A DNA stretch of 64,000 bases from Pseudomonas entomophila (GTDB taxonomy: Bacteria > Pseudomonadota > Gammaproteobacteria > Pseudomonadales > Pseudomonadaceae), in assembly GCF_023277925.1 (NCBI RefSeq), contig NZ_CP063832.1, positions 5,691,741 to 5,755,740 of the forward strand, given 5' to 3'. How positions within the stretch are numbered: position 1 is the first letter of the stretch; every line of letters starts with the position of its first letter. The notes below the pieces were generated by a model that worked only from the letters and a program-made list of their open reading frames with translations, ran no database searches and was not told the DNA's origin. Both the position numbers and the translations under genes were made by a program. This document shows, in pieces, positions 9,702 through 19,192 of the stretch.

Positions 9702-9763
9702 GTTCGCCGACAAACCGGCTTCCATGGCCACTGTTCCGGTTGGAGCCGGCTTGCCGGCGAACA
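9702..9763. repeat. REP pair
   Basis: TTCGCCGACAAACCGG and GGAGCCGGCTTGCCGGCGAACA form an imperfect inverted pair of the GCCGGC-type REP unit. Confidence 0.7.
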
Positions 9764-9806
9764 AGGCCCGACTGATTGCAGGGCAATCCGATTCAAGGAG
9801 TCCCCG

Positions 9807-11084
9807 GTGGACGAGTACCAGCAGACCATACGCGCACTGTCCGATCGCATCGTCACCGCGCAGACCCCCATCCGCGTACTCGACGCGGTGAAATGGGACG
9901 ACGGCATCCGCCAGGGCTTTCTCAAGGCCAAGGGCAAGGAGCCTCCGGCGGTGGATCGTGCGTACTACCAGAACCGCCCGTTGTCGTTCGACTCCAGCGC
10001 GGTGAAGGCCGAATTCCAGAACATCGAGCGCGACATCACCCGTCAACTCGGCCAGTTCAATCCGGTCGGGCAGATCATGCGGCGCATGTGCAAGGAATAC
10101 CGCATGGTCGTGCGCATGCTCGAAGCGCGCGGTACCGAGGACTTCGGGCTGATCTCCCAGGAGCTCTACGGCGCCGCCTCCGACGCGTTCCATGCCGGCG
10201 ACCCGACCCTTGCCGACCTGGGGTTGATGCTCTCGGACTACCTCAACAATATCGACGGCCGTGGCGACCTGAAGGACGAACCGAAGAACCTCACCGCGAA
10301 GGAGGCCGTGGAAATCCTCCAGCGCCGCCTGAACAAGGTGTTCGGCGAGGCGGAGGAAACCATCCGCGTGTTCGAGTCAGACGGTATCGTCGCCGATGCC
10401 GCGGCCGGCGCCGACTACATCAAGGTGCGCGCCGACGCCATGTTCAATAGCCGTGACGTGCGTGCGCTCGAAGTGCACGAGGGCCTGGTGCATGTCGGTA
10501 CGACCCTCAACGGCCTGAACCAGCCGATCTGCACCTTCCTCGCCAAGGGCCCGCCCTCGTCCACGGTGACCCAGGAAGGCCTGGCCATTCTCATGGAGGT
10601 GATCGCCTTTGCCTCCTACCCCAGCCGCCTGCGCAAGCTGACCAACCGCACCCGCGCCATTCACATGGTGGAGGAGGGCGCCGACTTCATGCAGGTCTAC
10701 GAGTTCTTCCGGGGCCAGGGCTTCGAGATGGGGCAGAGCTACAGCAATGCCAGCCGGGTGTTCCGGGGTTCGGTGCCCAACGGGCTGCCATTCACCAAGG
10801 ACTTGTCCTACCTCAAGGGCTTCATCATGGTTTACAACTACATTCAGTTGGCTGTGAAGAAGGGCAAGCTGGAGCAGATCCCTTTGCTGTTCTGCGGCAA
10901 GACCACCCTGGAAGACATGCGCACCCTGCGCCAGTTGGTCGAGGAAGGGCTGGTGGAGCCGCCCAAGTACCTGCCGGAGCAGTTCCGCGACCTCAACGCA
11001 TTGTCGGCGTGGATGTGCTTCTCCAACTTCCTCAACCACCTGAGCCTGGACCGCATTGAAGCCGACTACGCGAACATTCTCTGA
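9807..11084 (+). CDS. DUF1704 putative zinc metallopeptidase (QEGLA-motif protein)
   Basis: A 425-residue protein starting at GTG 9807, chosen because AAGGAG sits 6 bases upstream. It belongs to the DUF1704 family, often named flavohemoglobin expression-modulating QEGLA motif protein. The QEGLA motif is at 256-260. Just before it lies HEGLVH at 224-229, an HExxxH metal-binding motif; Glu257 could be the third ligand. Eukaryotic members (MATCAP/KIAA0895L) are tubulin tyrosine carboxypeptidases using such HExxxH plus Glu sites. No signal peptide is seen, so it is probably cytosolic. Its 3' end overlaps the next gene by 29 bases. The bacterial substrate is unknown, and nothing nearby is a flavohemoglobin. 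Confidence 0.85.
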   Translation: MDEYQQTIRALSDRIVTAQTPIRVLDAVKWDDGIRQGFLKAKGKEPPAVDRAYYQNRPLSFDSSAVKAEFQNIERDITRQLGQFNPVGQIMRRMCKEYRMVVRMLEARGTEDFGLISQELYGAASDAFHAGDPTLADLGLMLSDYLNNIDGRGDLKDEPKNLTAKEAVEILQRRLNKVFGEAEETIRVFESDGIVADAAAGADYIKVRADAMFNSRDVRALEVHEGLVHVGTTLNGLNQPICTFLAKGPPSSTVTQEGLAILMEVIAFASYPSRLRKLTNRTRAIHMVEEGADFMQVYEFFRGQGFEMGQSYSNASRVFRGSVPNGLPFTKDLSYLKGFIMVYNYIQLAVKKGKLEQIPLLFCGKTTLEDMRTLRQLVEEGLVEPPKYLPEQFRDLNALSAWMCFSNFLNHLSLDRIEADYANIL

Positions 11085-11979
11085 CGCCTGCCGTCACCTC
11101 GCTGTCGGCCTCGGGCTGCTGCTGTTGGGCAGCTGCAGCAGCTTGCTGTTCTACCCCGAGCCCGGGCAGCCGTTCACCCCGGAAAAGGCCCGCCTCCAAT
11201 ACCAGGACCTGACGATTGCCGCCGCGGATGGCACGCGCCTGCACGCCTGGTGGTTGCCGGCGAAGGAGGGTGTCGAGGTCAAGGGCACCGTGCTGCACCT
11301 GCATGGAAATGGCGGCAATCTCGCCATGCACCTCGGAGGTAGCTATTGGCTGCCGCAGGAAGGGTATCAAGTGCTGATGCTCGATTACCGTGGTTATGGG
11401 CTGTCCCAGGGCAAGGCAACCCTTCCGGCGGTATATGGCGATATCGAGGCGGCGCTGGCGTGGCTCGACAAGGCACCGCAGGTGCAGGGCAAGCCCCTGG
11501 TGCTGCTGGGCCAGAGCCTGGGTGGCGCCATGGCCATCCACTACCTGGCGCAGCACCCCGAGCAGCGCCGGCACTTCAGCGCCCTGGTGTTCGATGGCGT
11601 ACCCGCCAGTTACCGCGCGGTGGGGCGTTATGCCCTCAGTACTTCGTGGATGACCTGGCCGTTGCAGGTGCCGCTGTCCTGGCTGGTGCCCGACGGTGAC
11701 AGCGCGATCAATTCGATCGAGCGCCTGGACAGCCCGCCAAAGCTGTTTTTCCACAGCATCGATGATCACCTCGTTCCGCTTGAGAACGGCCTGCGCCTGT
11801 ATCGGCATGCACCACCGCCTCGGGTGTTGCAGTTGACCCGCGGCGATCATGTGCAGACTTTCGCCGACCCGACCTGGCGCCAGGTGATGCTGCGCTTCCT
11901 GGATGACCCCACGCATTTCAACGGCCTGCGCCGCCTGGCCGAAGTCCCCAATTACCCTGACGAGAAGAACGCGCAATGA
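11056..11979 (+). CDS. Alpha/beta hydrolase with lipoprotein signal peptide
   Basis: A 307-residue protein whose only upstream start that keeps the signal peptide is TTG 11056, inside the end of the DUF1704 gene. Residues 14-27 (LAVGLGLLLLGSCS) form a lipoprotein signal with the cysteine near 26. The fold is an alpha/beta hydrolase of the BEM46/ABHD13 type: oxyanion region HLHGNGGN, nucleophile Ser in LLGQSLGGA, acid in IDDHLVP and His in RGDHVQTF. It may act as a lipid-anchored esterase or thioesterase in the periplasm. The stop overlaps the next ATG by 4 bases (ATGA), suggesting a three-gene operon with DUF1704. Confidence 0.82.
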   Translation: MKPTTRTFSDACRHLAVGLGLLLLGSCSSLLFYPEPGQPFTPEKARLQYQDLTIAAADGTRLHAWWLPAKEGVEVKGTVLHLHGNGGNLAMHLGGSYWLPQEGYQVLMLDYRGYGLSQGKATLPAVYGDIEAALAWLDKAPQVQGKPLVLLGQSLGGAMAIHYLAQHPEQRRHFSALVFDGVPASYRAVGRYALSTSWMTWPLQVPLSWLVPDGDSAINSIERLDSPPKLFFHSIDDHLVPLENGLRLYRHAPPPRVLQLTRGDHVQTFADPTWRQVMLRFLDDPTHFNGLRRLAEVPNYPDEKNAQ

Positions 11980-12302
11980 GTGAAGAACGCAACGCCATCC
12001 CGCTGATCCTGACCGGTATCGGCAGCATCATCGTGACGGTGGGGACCCTCTGGTACTACGGCTACCTGCATTTCGCCAAGCCACAGGACGCCCTGTTGCT
12101 GCAAGACTTCACCATGCTCAAGACCATCCCCGGCGAAGACTACAAGGTGTCGCTGGACCCGGCGGCGCAGGTAGCGCAATGCGTGGAGGGTGTGCTGGTG
12201 CTGTTCGACACCCAGCAGAAGGGGCTGACCGGCGTGCTGGTGGACAACCGCAAACGCGCGGTGCGCTGCATGGGGCAGGAGACGCCGCAGCGGGTGCAGT
12301 GA
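11976..12302 (+). CDS. Small single-pass membrane protein, unknown function
   Basis: This 108-residue product has one transmembrane helix (about residues 8-28, IPLILTGIGSIIVTVGTLWYYG) and a soluble C-terminal part with two cysteines. I do not recognise the family. It is translationally coupled to the hydrolase gene through ATGA and ends just before a bidirectional terminator. Confidence 0.7.
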   Translation: MSEERNAIPLILTGIGSIIVTVGTLWYYGYLHFAKPQDALLLQDFTMLKTIPGEDYKVSLDPAAQVAQCVEGVLVLFDTQQKGLTGVLVDNRKRAVRCMGQETPQRVQ

Positions 12303-12336
12303 ATCGGGCGTGTGGTCGCAGAGATGTAACGGTTGC

Positions 12337-12388
12337 GAGATCGAGCGCCGCCTGCGCGGCGCATCGCGGATGAATCCGCTCCTGCAAC
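12337..12388. repeat. REP-type element (GAGCGCCGCC/GGCGGATGAATCCGC family)
   Basis: The unit GAGCGCCGCCTGCGCGGCGC followed by GCGGATGAATCCGC is a double palindrome; the same unit recurs at 22496-22641 and 50580-50624. Confidence 0.75.
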
Positions 12389-12415
12389 CTATCGTCGAGT
12401 TTGCTGCCCGGCATG

Positions 12416-12444
12416 AAAAACCCCGCCATCAAGGCGGGGTTTCT
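12416..12444. terminator. Bidirectional terminator
   Basis: AAAAA-CCCCGCC-ATCAA-GGCGGGG-TTTCT. The A run and T run on the two sides let it end transcription from the plus-strand operon (stop at 12302) and the minus-strand lptF-like gene (stop at 12462). Confidence 0.9.
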
Positions 12445-12461
12445 CGTTCAGGTACCAGCGA

Positions 12462-13259
12462 TTACTGGATCTGGCTCACCGTCCGCGGCGCCACCGGCTG
12501 GTTGTCGTTGGAGATGGTCACCTCCACCCGACGGTTCTGCGCGCGGCCGGAGTTGCTGGTATTGTCCGCCACCGGGTACTCCTTGCCATAGCCTTGGGCG
12601 ACGATGCGCGCCGGGTCCACGCCCGCCCGCACCAGCGCCATGCGCACGCTGTTGGCACGACGCTCCGACAGGGTCTGGTTGTAGTTGGCCGAGCCGACGC
12701 TGTCGGTGTAGCCCTCGATGATCACCTTGCGCTCCGGGTTCTCCTGGAGGAACTGCGCCAGCTTGGTGATGTTCGGGTAGGCGCTGCCCTTGAGGTTGGC
12801 CTTGTTGAAATCGAACAACACGTCACCGAAGGTCACCAGAGTGCCCCGGTCGGTCTGCTTGGCGTTCAGGCTGTCCTGCAACTTCTTGATCTGCGCGTCG
12901 CGCGCATCGAGCTTGGCCTGGGCGCGCTGAGCCGCGGCATTTTTCAGCTCGGCTTCGGCGGTGCGCAGGGCGATGGTCTGCTTGGCCACTTCGACACGCT
13001 GGTTGGTGAGGTAGGCGAGCTGGTCGACCTTCTTCTCGTTCTCACGCTCCATGTAGGCTTTGTCGGCCTTGTTCAGCCAGTCCTGGGCGTCCTTGGTCTC
13101 GAGCGCGGCTACCTTGCTCGACTGTGGGTCGCTCTGCAGGGCGGAGAAATTGGTGCGTGCCGACTCAAGGTTGGCGTTCGGGTCGTGGGAGCAGGCGGCC
13201 AGGCCTACGCTCAGGGCCAGCAGGGCGGGAATCATGACGTAGTTGCGCATAGTGTTCAT
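12462..13259 (-). CDS. lptF: OmpA-family lipoprotein, LptF-like
   Basis: I choose ATG 13259 (265 residues, AAAGGA upstream); longer frames would add non-signal sequence. A lipoprotein signal (LLALSVGLAACSH) is followed by a helical, coiled-coil region rich in Ala, Lys and Gln (about 30-140). The OmpA C-terminal peptidoglycan-binding domain follows (about 150-250) with VIIEGYTDSVGS and RRVEV. Such proteins tether the outer membrane to the cell wall. The position close to ppc and downstream of a DUF4398 lipoprotein matches P. aeruginosa lptF (PA3692), an AlgU-controlled gene, as I recall. The symbol rests on that synteny and architecture. Confidence 0.75.
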   Translation of the reverse strand: MNTMRNYVMIPALLALSVGLAACSHDPNANLESARTNFSALQSDPQSSKVAALETKDAQDWLNKADKAYMERENEKKVDQLAYLTNQRVEVAKQTIALRTAEAELKNAAAQRAQAKLDARDAQIKKLQDSLNAKQTDRGTLVTFGDVLFDFNKANLKGSAYPNITKLAQFLQENPERKVIIEGYTDSVGSANYNQTLSERRANSVRMALVRAGVDPARIVAQGYGKEYPVADNTSNSGRAQNRRVEVTISNDNQPVAPRTVSQIQ

Positions 13260-13296
13260 CCTTTGATCTTCAAGAGGGGGGCAGTGGCCGGCAGGC

Positions 13297-13710
13297 TCAT
13301 TCAGCGCTGCGCAGGCCTTCCTCACGCACGTCGCGGACACCCTGGCGAGCATCCTGCACGGCTTTCTGGGCCTTGGCCGCCTGGGCCTTGCGCTCGGCGA
13401 CGCGGGCGTCCCACTCGGCTTGCTCGGCCAGCAGTTTCGCCTGGTCGTACTGCTTGTCATGCATGGCGATCTCGGCCTTCTTGAACTTGTCCTGGGCTGC
13501 TTTCATTTCCACCGCCGCGAACTCGGTGCCGCCGGCGCTCACCGCCGAATTGACCGCCGATTGGGTCACGGCGTACTGCTCGGAGGGCGGATTGCCGGCG
13601 CAACCGGCCAGCGCCAGGCTGCCACCCAGCGCCAAAGCGGCCAGCTTGAGCCCGCGCAGGTGAGTGGAAGTGGGGTATGCGATGCGGGTCTTCATGAGGG
13701 TCAACTCCAT
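13297..13710 (-). CDS. DUF4398 lipoprotein
   Basis: I choose ATG 13710 (138 codons including stop), because AGGAG lies 7-8 bases upstream; ATG 13695 is the alternative. The lipobox LALAGCAG sets the lipidated cysteine near residue 37. The mature protein is a charged helical hairpin of about 100 residues rich in Ala, Gln and Lys, the pattern of DUF4398. It lies 37 bases upstream of the lptF-like gene on the same strand and shares Ala/Lys-rich helices with it, so the two probably form one envelope-stress operon. Confidence 0.82.
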   Translation of the reverse strand: MELTLMKTRIAYPTSTHLRGLKLAALALGGSLALAGCAGNPPSEQYAVTQSAVNSAVSAGGTEFAAVEMKAAQDKFKKAEIAMHDKQYDQAKLLAEQAEWDARVAERKAQAAKAQKAVQDARQGVRDVREEGLRSAE

Positions 13711-13823
13711 GGGGTCACTCCTGTTAACGACGATGTCCGCAGTGGGTCCATCGCTGTTTCCCTGTGCCAAGGCGAGCGCGGCAACGCCTGGGTCCTCAGG
13801 GATTTGCCGTGATGGCTATTGGC

Positions 13824-13851
13824 TGTGACCGAGGCGTTTTTTCAAAGGTTC
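13824..13851 (-). promoter_or_regulatory. Possible AlgU (sigma-22) promoter for the DUF4398-lptF operon
   Basis: Read on the minus strand, GAACCT (13851-13846), a 17-base spacer, then TCACA (13828-13824). The AlgU consensus is GAACTT-N16/17-TCTGA, so the -35 matches well and the -10 only in part. It would give a leader of roughly 105 bases. Known AlgU control of P. aeruginosa lptF supports the idea. Confidence 0.45.
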
Positions 13852-13882
13852 AGAAAAATTTGCAGGCTGACGATATTTTTTT

Positions 13883-13898
13883 CTGACTAATCAGTCAG
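13883..13898. promoter_or_regulatory. Palindrome CTGACT-AATC-AGTCAG, possible operator
   Basis: Two 6-base arms around AATC, upstream of the putative AlgU promoter within the 266-base gap at 13711-13976. It could be a repressor site; no regulator is identified. Confidence 0.3.
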
Positions 13899-13976
13899 TG
13901 CGAAAAGGCTGGAACTTTCGACTGTTGGAGGGGTATCCGAGGCCTGCTGCAGAGGCCTCGGAGGAGCAAGGAGAGG

Positions 13977-14321
13977 TCAGTGACGCTTGTTCTTTTCCTG
14001 GCTGCCAAGGGCTTGCAGATGACGCCTGGAGAGCGCCAGGAAGCGTGGAGTCGGGCCGATGTCCTCGTACAACGGATCACCCTCCTCGTCGGTGGCGATC
14101 ACCTGCTGGCCCTTGATGTAGGGGAAGCTGGCTTCCAGCTCCTCCAGGGCCGCGGCAACCAGTTCGCCCAGCAGTTCCTCGGGGCTGCGTTTGGGATACA
14201 TATCGATCAACGCGGCCAGGCGCGCTTCGGCTTCCATGTCCAGGTGCAGGACATGGCGGGTGGGGCTCAGGCGCCCGGCGGCATTCTGTTCCCAGTGCTG
14301 GGCGAGTTCGCGAATTTTCAT
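13977..14321 (-). CDS. Small conserved protein, unknown function
   Basis: From ATG 14321 (114 residues; AGAGGT upstream). A longer frame to 14363 starts with less typical sequence. There is no signal peptide or membrane segment. It is acidic in the middle (PYIKGQQVIATDEEGDPLYEDIG) with a basic C-terminal tail. I recall Pseudomonas relatives carrying the name type 1 pili tip component, but nothing in the sequence supports a pilus role. It is divergent from ppc. Confidence 0.7.
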   Translation of the reverse strand: MKIRELAQHWEQNAAGRLSPTRHVLHLDMEAEARLAALIDMYPKRSPEELLGELVAAALEELEASFPYIKGQQVIATDEEGDPLYEDIGPTPRFLALSRRHLQALGSQEKNKRH

Positions 14322-14465
14322 GATGACCTCTGTCAAAGCCTGGAGAGTGGTGTTGCGCTGCATGACCTCCCTTCACTTTAGTTGCTTTGCGCACGTGCGG
14401 CTTGCCAGGCGCGGGTGGCGATGGGCACTCTTGGGGCCTGCTGTTTCCTGGAGTGGAGAAGCCCG

Positions 14466-17093
14466 ATGAGCGATATCGATCAGCGCCTGCGTGAGGATGT
14501 GCATCTGTTGGGGGAACTGCTCGGCGAGACCATTCGCCAGCAGCATGGCGAGGCGTTCCTGCAGAAGATCGAGGACATCCGCCACAGCGCCAAGGCCGAC
14601 CGGCGTGGGGAGGGCGAGCAGCTCAGTTCCACCCTCGGCGACCTGGCCGAGGAAGACCTGCTACCCGTGGCGCGGGCGTTCAACCAGTTCCTGAATCTGG
14701 CCAACATCGCCGAACAGTACCAGTTGATCCGGCGCCGGGATGCCGACCAGCCGGAGCCCTTCGAGGCCCGTGTGCTTCCCGAGCTGTTGGCGCGCTTGAA
14801 AGCGGCCGGGCACGGCAACGATGCCTTGGCCAGGCAACTGGCCAGGCTCGATATCCAGCTGGTGCTCACGGCCCACCCCACGGAGGTGGCACGCCGCACC
14901 CTGATCCAGAAGTACGATGCCATCGCCGCGCAACTGGCGGCACAGGATCACCGTGATCTCATCCCCGCTGAACGCCAGCAAGTGCGCGAGCGCCTGCGCC
15001 GGCTAATCGCCGAGGCCTGGCACACCGAAGAGATCCGGCGCACCCGGCCCACGCCGGTGGACGAAGCCAAATGGGGTTTCGCGGTGATCGAGCACTCCCT
15101 GTGGCAAGCGGTGCCCAGTCACTTGCGCAAGGTCGACAAGGCCCTGTTCGAGGCCACTGGCCTGCGCCTGCCACTGGAGTCGGCACCGGTGCGCTTCGCC
15201 TCGTGGATGGGCGGTGATCGCGATGGCAATCCCAACGTGACGGCTGTCGTCACCCGGGAAGTACTGCTATTGGCGCGCTGGATGGCGGCCGACCTGTTCC
15301 TGCGCGATATCGATTACCTGGCCGCCGAGCTCTCGATGCAGCAGGCCAGCGATGCCCTTCGCGAGCAAGTCGGCGACAGCGCCGAGCCCTATCGCGCGCT
15401 GCTCAAGCAACTGCGCGACCGCCTGCGTGCCACTCGCGCCTGGGCCCATGCCTCGCTGGCCGGCCCGCAAGCGGCCAGTGCCGCGGTGCTGGTGGACAAC
15501 CGCGAGCTGATCGCGCCGCTGGAGCTTTGTTACCAGTCGCTGCACGCCTGTGGCATGGGCGTGATCGCCGATGGCCCGTTGCTCGACTGTCTGCGGCGGG
15601 CGGTGACCTTCGGGTTGTTCCTGGTGCGTCTGGACGTGCGTCAGGACGCCGCCCGACACCGCGACGCGCTGTCTGAGATCACCGATTACCTGGGCCTTGG
15701 ACGGTACGCCGATTGGGACGAAGAGCGCCGCATCGAGTTCCTCCAGCACGAGCTGAAGAACCGCCGGCCCTTGCTGCCGGCGCACTTCAAGCCGGCTGCC
15801 GAGACGGCCGAGGTGCTGGCCACCTGTCGTGAGATCGCGGCTGCGCCGGCCGCTTCGCTGGGCTCTTATGTGATCTCCATGGCCGGCGCGGCTTCAGATG
15901 TGCTGGCGGTTCAATTGCTGCTCAAGGAAGCCGGGCTGACCCGGCCGATGCGCGTGGTACCGCTGTTCGAGACCCTGGCCGACCTGGACCACGCCGGGCC
16001 GGTGATGGAGCGCTTGCTGGGGTTGCCGGGCTATCGCGCGGGATTGCACGGCCCGCAGGAAGTGATGATCGGCTACTCCGACTCGGCCAAGGATGCCGGC
16101 ACCACGGCGGCTGCATGGGCCCAGTATCGTGCCCAGGAGAACCTGGTGCGTATCTGCCGTGAGCACCAGGTCGAACTGCTGCTGTTCCATGGCCGTGGTG
16201 GCACTGTGGGGCGCGGCGGTGGCCCGGCCCACGCGGCGATCCTGTCGCAGCCGCCAGGCTCGGTGGGAGGCCGTTTCCGCACCACCGAGCAGGGCGAAAT
16301 GATCCGCTTCAAGTTCGGCCTCCCTGGTATCGCCGAACAGAACCTCAACCTGTACCTTGCCGCCGTGCTGGAGGCGACCCTGCTGCCGCCGCCACCGCCT
16401 GAACCTGCATGGCGCGCGCTGATGGACCAATTGGCCGCCGACGGCGTGAAGGCCTACCGCGGCGTGGTGCGGGACAACCCGGACTTCGTCGAGTACTTCC
16501 GTCAGTCCACTCCGGAGCAAGAGCTCGGGCGCCTGCCGCTGGGCAGCCGCCCGGCCAAGCGTCGGGCCGGCGGGATCGAGAGTCTGCGGGCGATCCCGTG
16601 GATCTTCGGTTGGACTCAGACGCGCCTGATGCTGCCGGCCTGGCTGGGTTGGGAGACCGCGTTGAGCAACGCGCTGGCGCGGGGGCAGGCCGACCTGCTG
16701 GCGCAAATGCGTGAGCAGTGGCCGTTCTTCCGCACCCGCATCGACATGCTCGAGATGGTCCTGGCCAAGGCCGACACGCAGATAGCCGAGGCCTACGACG
16801 AACGTCTGGTGCAACCGCCGCTGCTACCGTTGGGCGCGCACCTGCGCGACCTATTGTCGCAGTCGTGCCAGGTGGTGCTGGGCTTGACCGGGCAGCAGGT
16901 GCTACTGGCGCATAGCCCGGAAACCCTGGAATTCATCCGCCTGCGCAACACCTACCTGGACCCGTTGCACCGCTTGCAGGCCGAGCTGCTGGCCCGTTCT
17001 CGCAGCCGCGAAGCCGCTCTGGACAGCCCGTTGGAGCAGGCCTTGCTGGTCACCGTGGCCGGTATCGCCGCCGGTTTGCGCAACACCGGCTGA
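14466..17093 (+). CDS. ppc: Phosphoenolpyruvate carboxylase
   Basis: The start is ATG 14466 ([12 protein letters not shown] upstream), giving 875 residues, the normal length. The enzyme adds bicarbonate to PEP to form oxaloacetate, refilling the TCA cycle. The catalytic His motif [12 protein letters not shown] is near residue 138, and the second signature region is seen in [13 protein letters not shown] and [14 protein letters not shown] (about residues 535-585). The C terminus ends in NTG, typical of the family. It is a single gene with its own upstream region and lies before adk. Confidence 0.97.
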   Translation: MSDIDQRLREDVHLLGELLGETIRQQHGEAFLQKIEDIRHSAKADRRGEGEQLSSTLGDLAEEDLLPVARAFNQFLNLANIAEQYQLIRRRDADQPEPFEARVLPELLARLKAAGHGNDALARQLARLDIQLVLTAHPTEVARRTLIQKYDAIAAQLAAQDHRDLIPAERQQVRERLRRLIAEAWHTEEIRRTRPTPVDEAKWGFAVIEHSLWQAVPSHLRKVDKALFEATGLRLPLESAPVRFASWMGGDRDGNPNVTAVVTREVLLLARWMAADLFLRDIDYLAAELSMQQASDALREQVGDSAEPYRALLKQLRDRLRATRAWAHASLAGPQAASAAVLVDNRELIAPLELCYQSLHACGMGVIADGPLLDCLRRAVTFGLFLVRLDVRQDAARHRDALSEITDYLGLGRYADWDEERRIEFLQHELKNRRPLLPAHFKPAAETAEVLATCREIAAAPAASLGSYVISMAGAASDVLAVQLLLKEAGLTRPMRVVPLFETLADLDHAGPVMERLLGLPGYRAGLHGPQEVMIGYSDSAKDAGTTAAAWAQYRAQENLVRICREHQVELLLFHGRGGTVGRGGGPAHAAILSQPPGSVGGRFRTTEQGEMIRFKFGLPGIAEQNLNLYLAAVLEATLLPPPPPEPAWRALMDQLAADGVKAYRGVVRDNPDFVEYFRQSTPEQELGRLPLGSRPAKRRAGGIESLRAIPWIFGWTQTRLMLPAWLGWETALSNALARGQADLLAQMREQWPFFRTRIDMLEMVLAKADTQIAEAYDERLVQPPLLPLGAHLRDLLSQSCQVVLGLTGQQVLLAHSPETLEFIRLRNTYLDPLHRLQAELLARSRSREAALDSPLEQALLVTVAGIAAGLRNTG

Positions 17094-17264
17094 GTTGCCC
17101 AGGAGGTCCGCGCACGTACTGTACCTGCCACTGCCAGGCAGGGCAGGGATGGCTGGTTGCGCCGGGCGCAACCAGCCCCCCGGCGGGCCGCGATTGGCGC
17201 GTTCCTGCCACTTTGGGACGCTTGTCGGGGGGGCGGGCGCTGTGTATCTTGAGCAGCCTTTTGA

Positions 17265-18002
<738 letters not shown>

Positions 18003-18021
18003 TCCAACACCATGCGTCACG

Positions 18022-18049
18022 ACGGCCCGCTTGCGGGCCGTTGTCGTTT
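18022..18049 (+). terminator. Probable terminator after adk
   Basis: ACGGCCCG-CTTG-CGGGCCGT hairpin followed by TGTCGTTT, 20 bases after the adk stop. Confidence 0.6.
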
Positions 18050-18092
18050 ATACTGCCGCTCTTTTTCCCCTGATGCCTGGATACCGCGCTCG

Positions 18093-18767
18093 ATGACCAC
18101 CCTGCTGGCCCTGGATACCGCCACCGAAGCCTGTTCCGTTGCCCTGCTGCATGATGGCAAGGTAACCAGCCATTACGAGGTGATCCCGCGCATGCATGCG
18201 CAGAAACTGCTGCCCATGATCAAGCAGTTGCTGGCCGATGCCGGTGTGGCGTTAAGCGCCGTGGATGCCATCGCGTTTGGTCGTGGACCAGGTGCTTTCA
18301 CCGGCGTGCGCATCGCCATCGGCGTGGTTCAGGGGTTGGCCTTCGCCCTGGAGCGCCCGGTGTTGCCAGTATCGAACCTGGCCGCCCTGGCCCAGGGCGC
18401 GTTGCGCGAGCGTGGCGTGCAGCAGGTGGCAGCGGCCATCGATGCGCGCATGGACGAGGTGTACTGGGGTTGCTACCAGGCCGAGCAGGGCGAGATGCGC
18501 TTGGTCGGCCAGGAAATGGTGTTGCCACCGGAGCGTGTCGCGTTGCCAAGCGGGCTGGGCGGCGAGTGGTTCGGCGCCGGTACCGGCTGGGGTTACGCCG
18601 AGCGCCTGGCGGCGCAGGTCGGCGCCAGCGATGCGGCTGCGCTGCCCAACGCCCTGGATATCCTCACCTTGGCCACCTGCGCCTGGAACCGAGGCGAGGC
18701 CGTCGCCGCCGAGCAGGCGCAACCGGTGTACCTGCGCGATAATGTAGCTACGCCCAAGGCGCGCTGA
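18093..18767 (+). CDS. tsaB: tRNA threonylcarbamoyladenosine biosynthesis protein TsaB
   Basis: ATG 18093 (MTTLLALDTAT) gives 224 residues. TsaB is the inactive ASKHA-fold partner of TsaD in making t6A37 on ANN-decoding tRNAs. The N-terminal LLALDTATEACSVAL and the segment FGRGPGAFTGVRIGIG-like (here RGPGAFTGVRIAIGV) are the family signatures. It needs TsaC, TsaD and TsaE, which are not in this window. Confidence 0.95.
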   Translation: MTTLLALDTATEACSVALLHDGKVTSHYEVIPRMHAQKLLPMIKQLLADAGVALSAVDAIAFGRGPGAFTGVRIAIGVVQGLAFALERPVLPVSNLAALAQGALRERGVQQVAAAIDARMDEVYWGCYQAEQGEMRLVGQEMVLPPERVALPSGLGGEWFGAGTGWGYAERLAAQVGASDAAALPNALDILTLATCAWNRGEAVAAEQAQPVYLRDNVATPKAR

Positions 18768-18898
18768 GGCATTTCGTCGGCTATCGCTGTTCGAGATAAA
18801 ACCTTTTGCGCGAACTGTGGTCCAGTTATCAGTTCGGGCATTAGCGATGGATCCCTGATGCTGCTAAATTGCCATCATTGATCCTGAGTGCCCAGTCC

Positions 18899-19189
18899 AT
18901 GCGTATCGACGGCTTTTCCTCGCAGAGCTACCCCATCAAGCGCGCACCGCGCAAGGCGTCGGTGCGTGACGAAGCCGTCGACGAGGCCGATGCCGAGATC
19001 ATCGACGAAGTCGAGGTCCAGGTGGCCCGTAGCAAAAGCCGTGGCAGCAACCTGCCAGCCCGCCAGCAGGACCTGATCTTCCCCCGTGCCCGCGACCGGC
19101 GTACTTCCACCGCCCTGGCCAGCTACTTGACCACCGCGGGCTTCACCGACTGGGAGATGGAAGTGCTGGGGCTGGACCTGTACATTTGA
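18899..19189 (+). CDS. Conserved small protein, unknown function
   Basis: A 96-residue protein starting MRIDGFSSQSYP. It is hydrophilic, with an acidic stretch (VDEADAEIIDEVEVQ) followed by a basic one, and ends with AGFTDWEMEVLGLDLYI. There is no signal peptide or membrane helix. It lies 3 bases before the DUF72 gene, so the two are likely cotranscribed. I do not recognise a function. Confidence 0.7.
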   Translation: MRIDGFSSQSYPIKRAPRKASVRDEAVDEADAEIIDEVEVQVARSKSRGSNLPARQQDLIFPRARDRRTSTALASYLTTAGFTDWEMEVLGLDLYI

Positions 19190-19192
19190 TGG

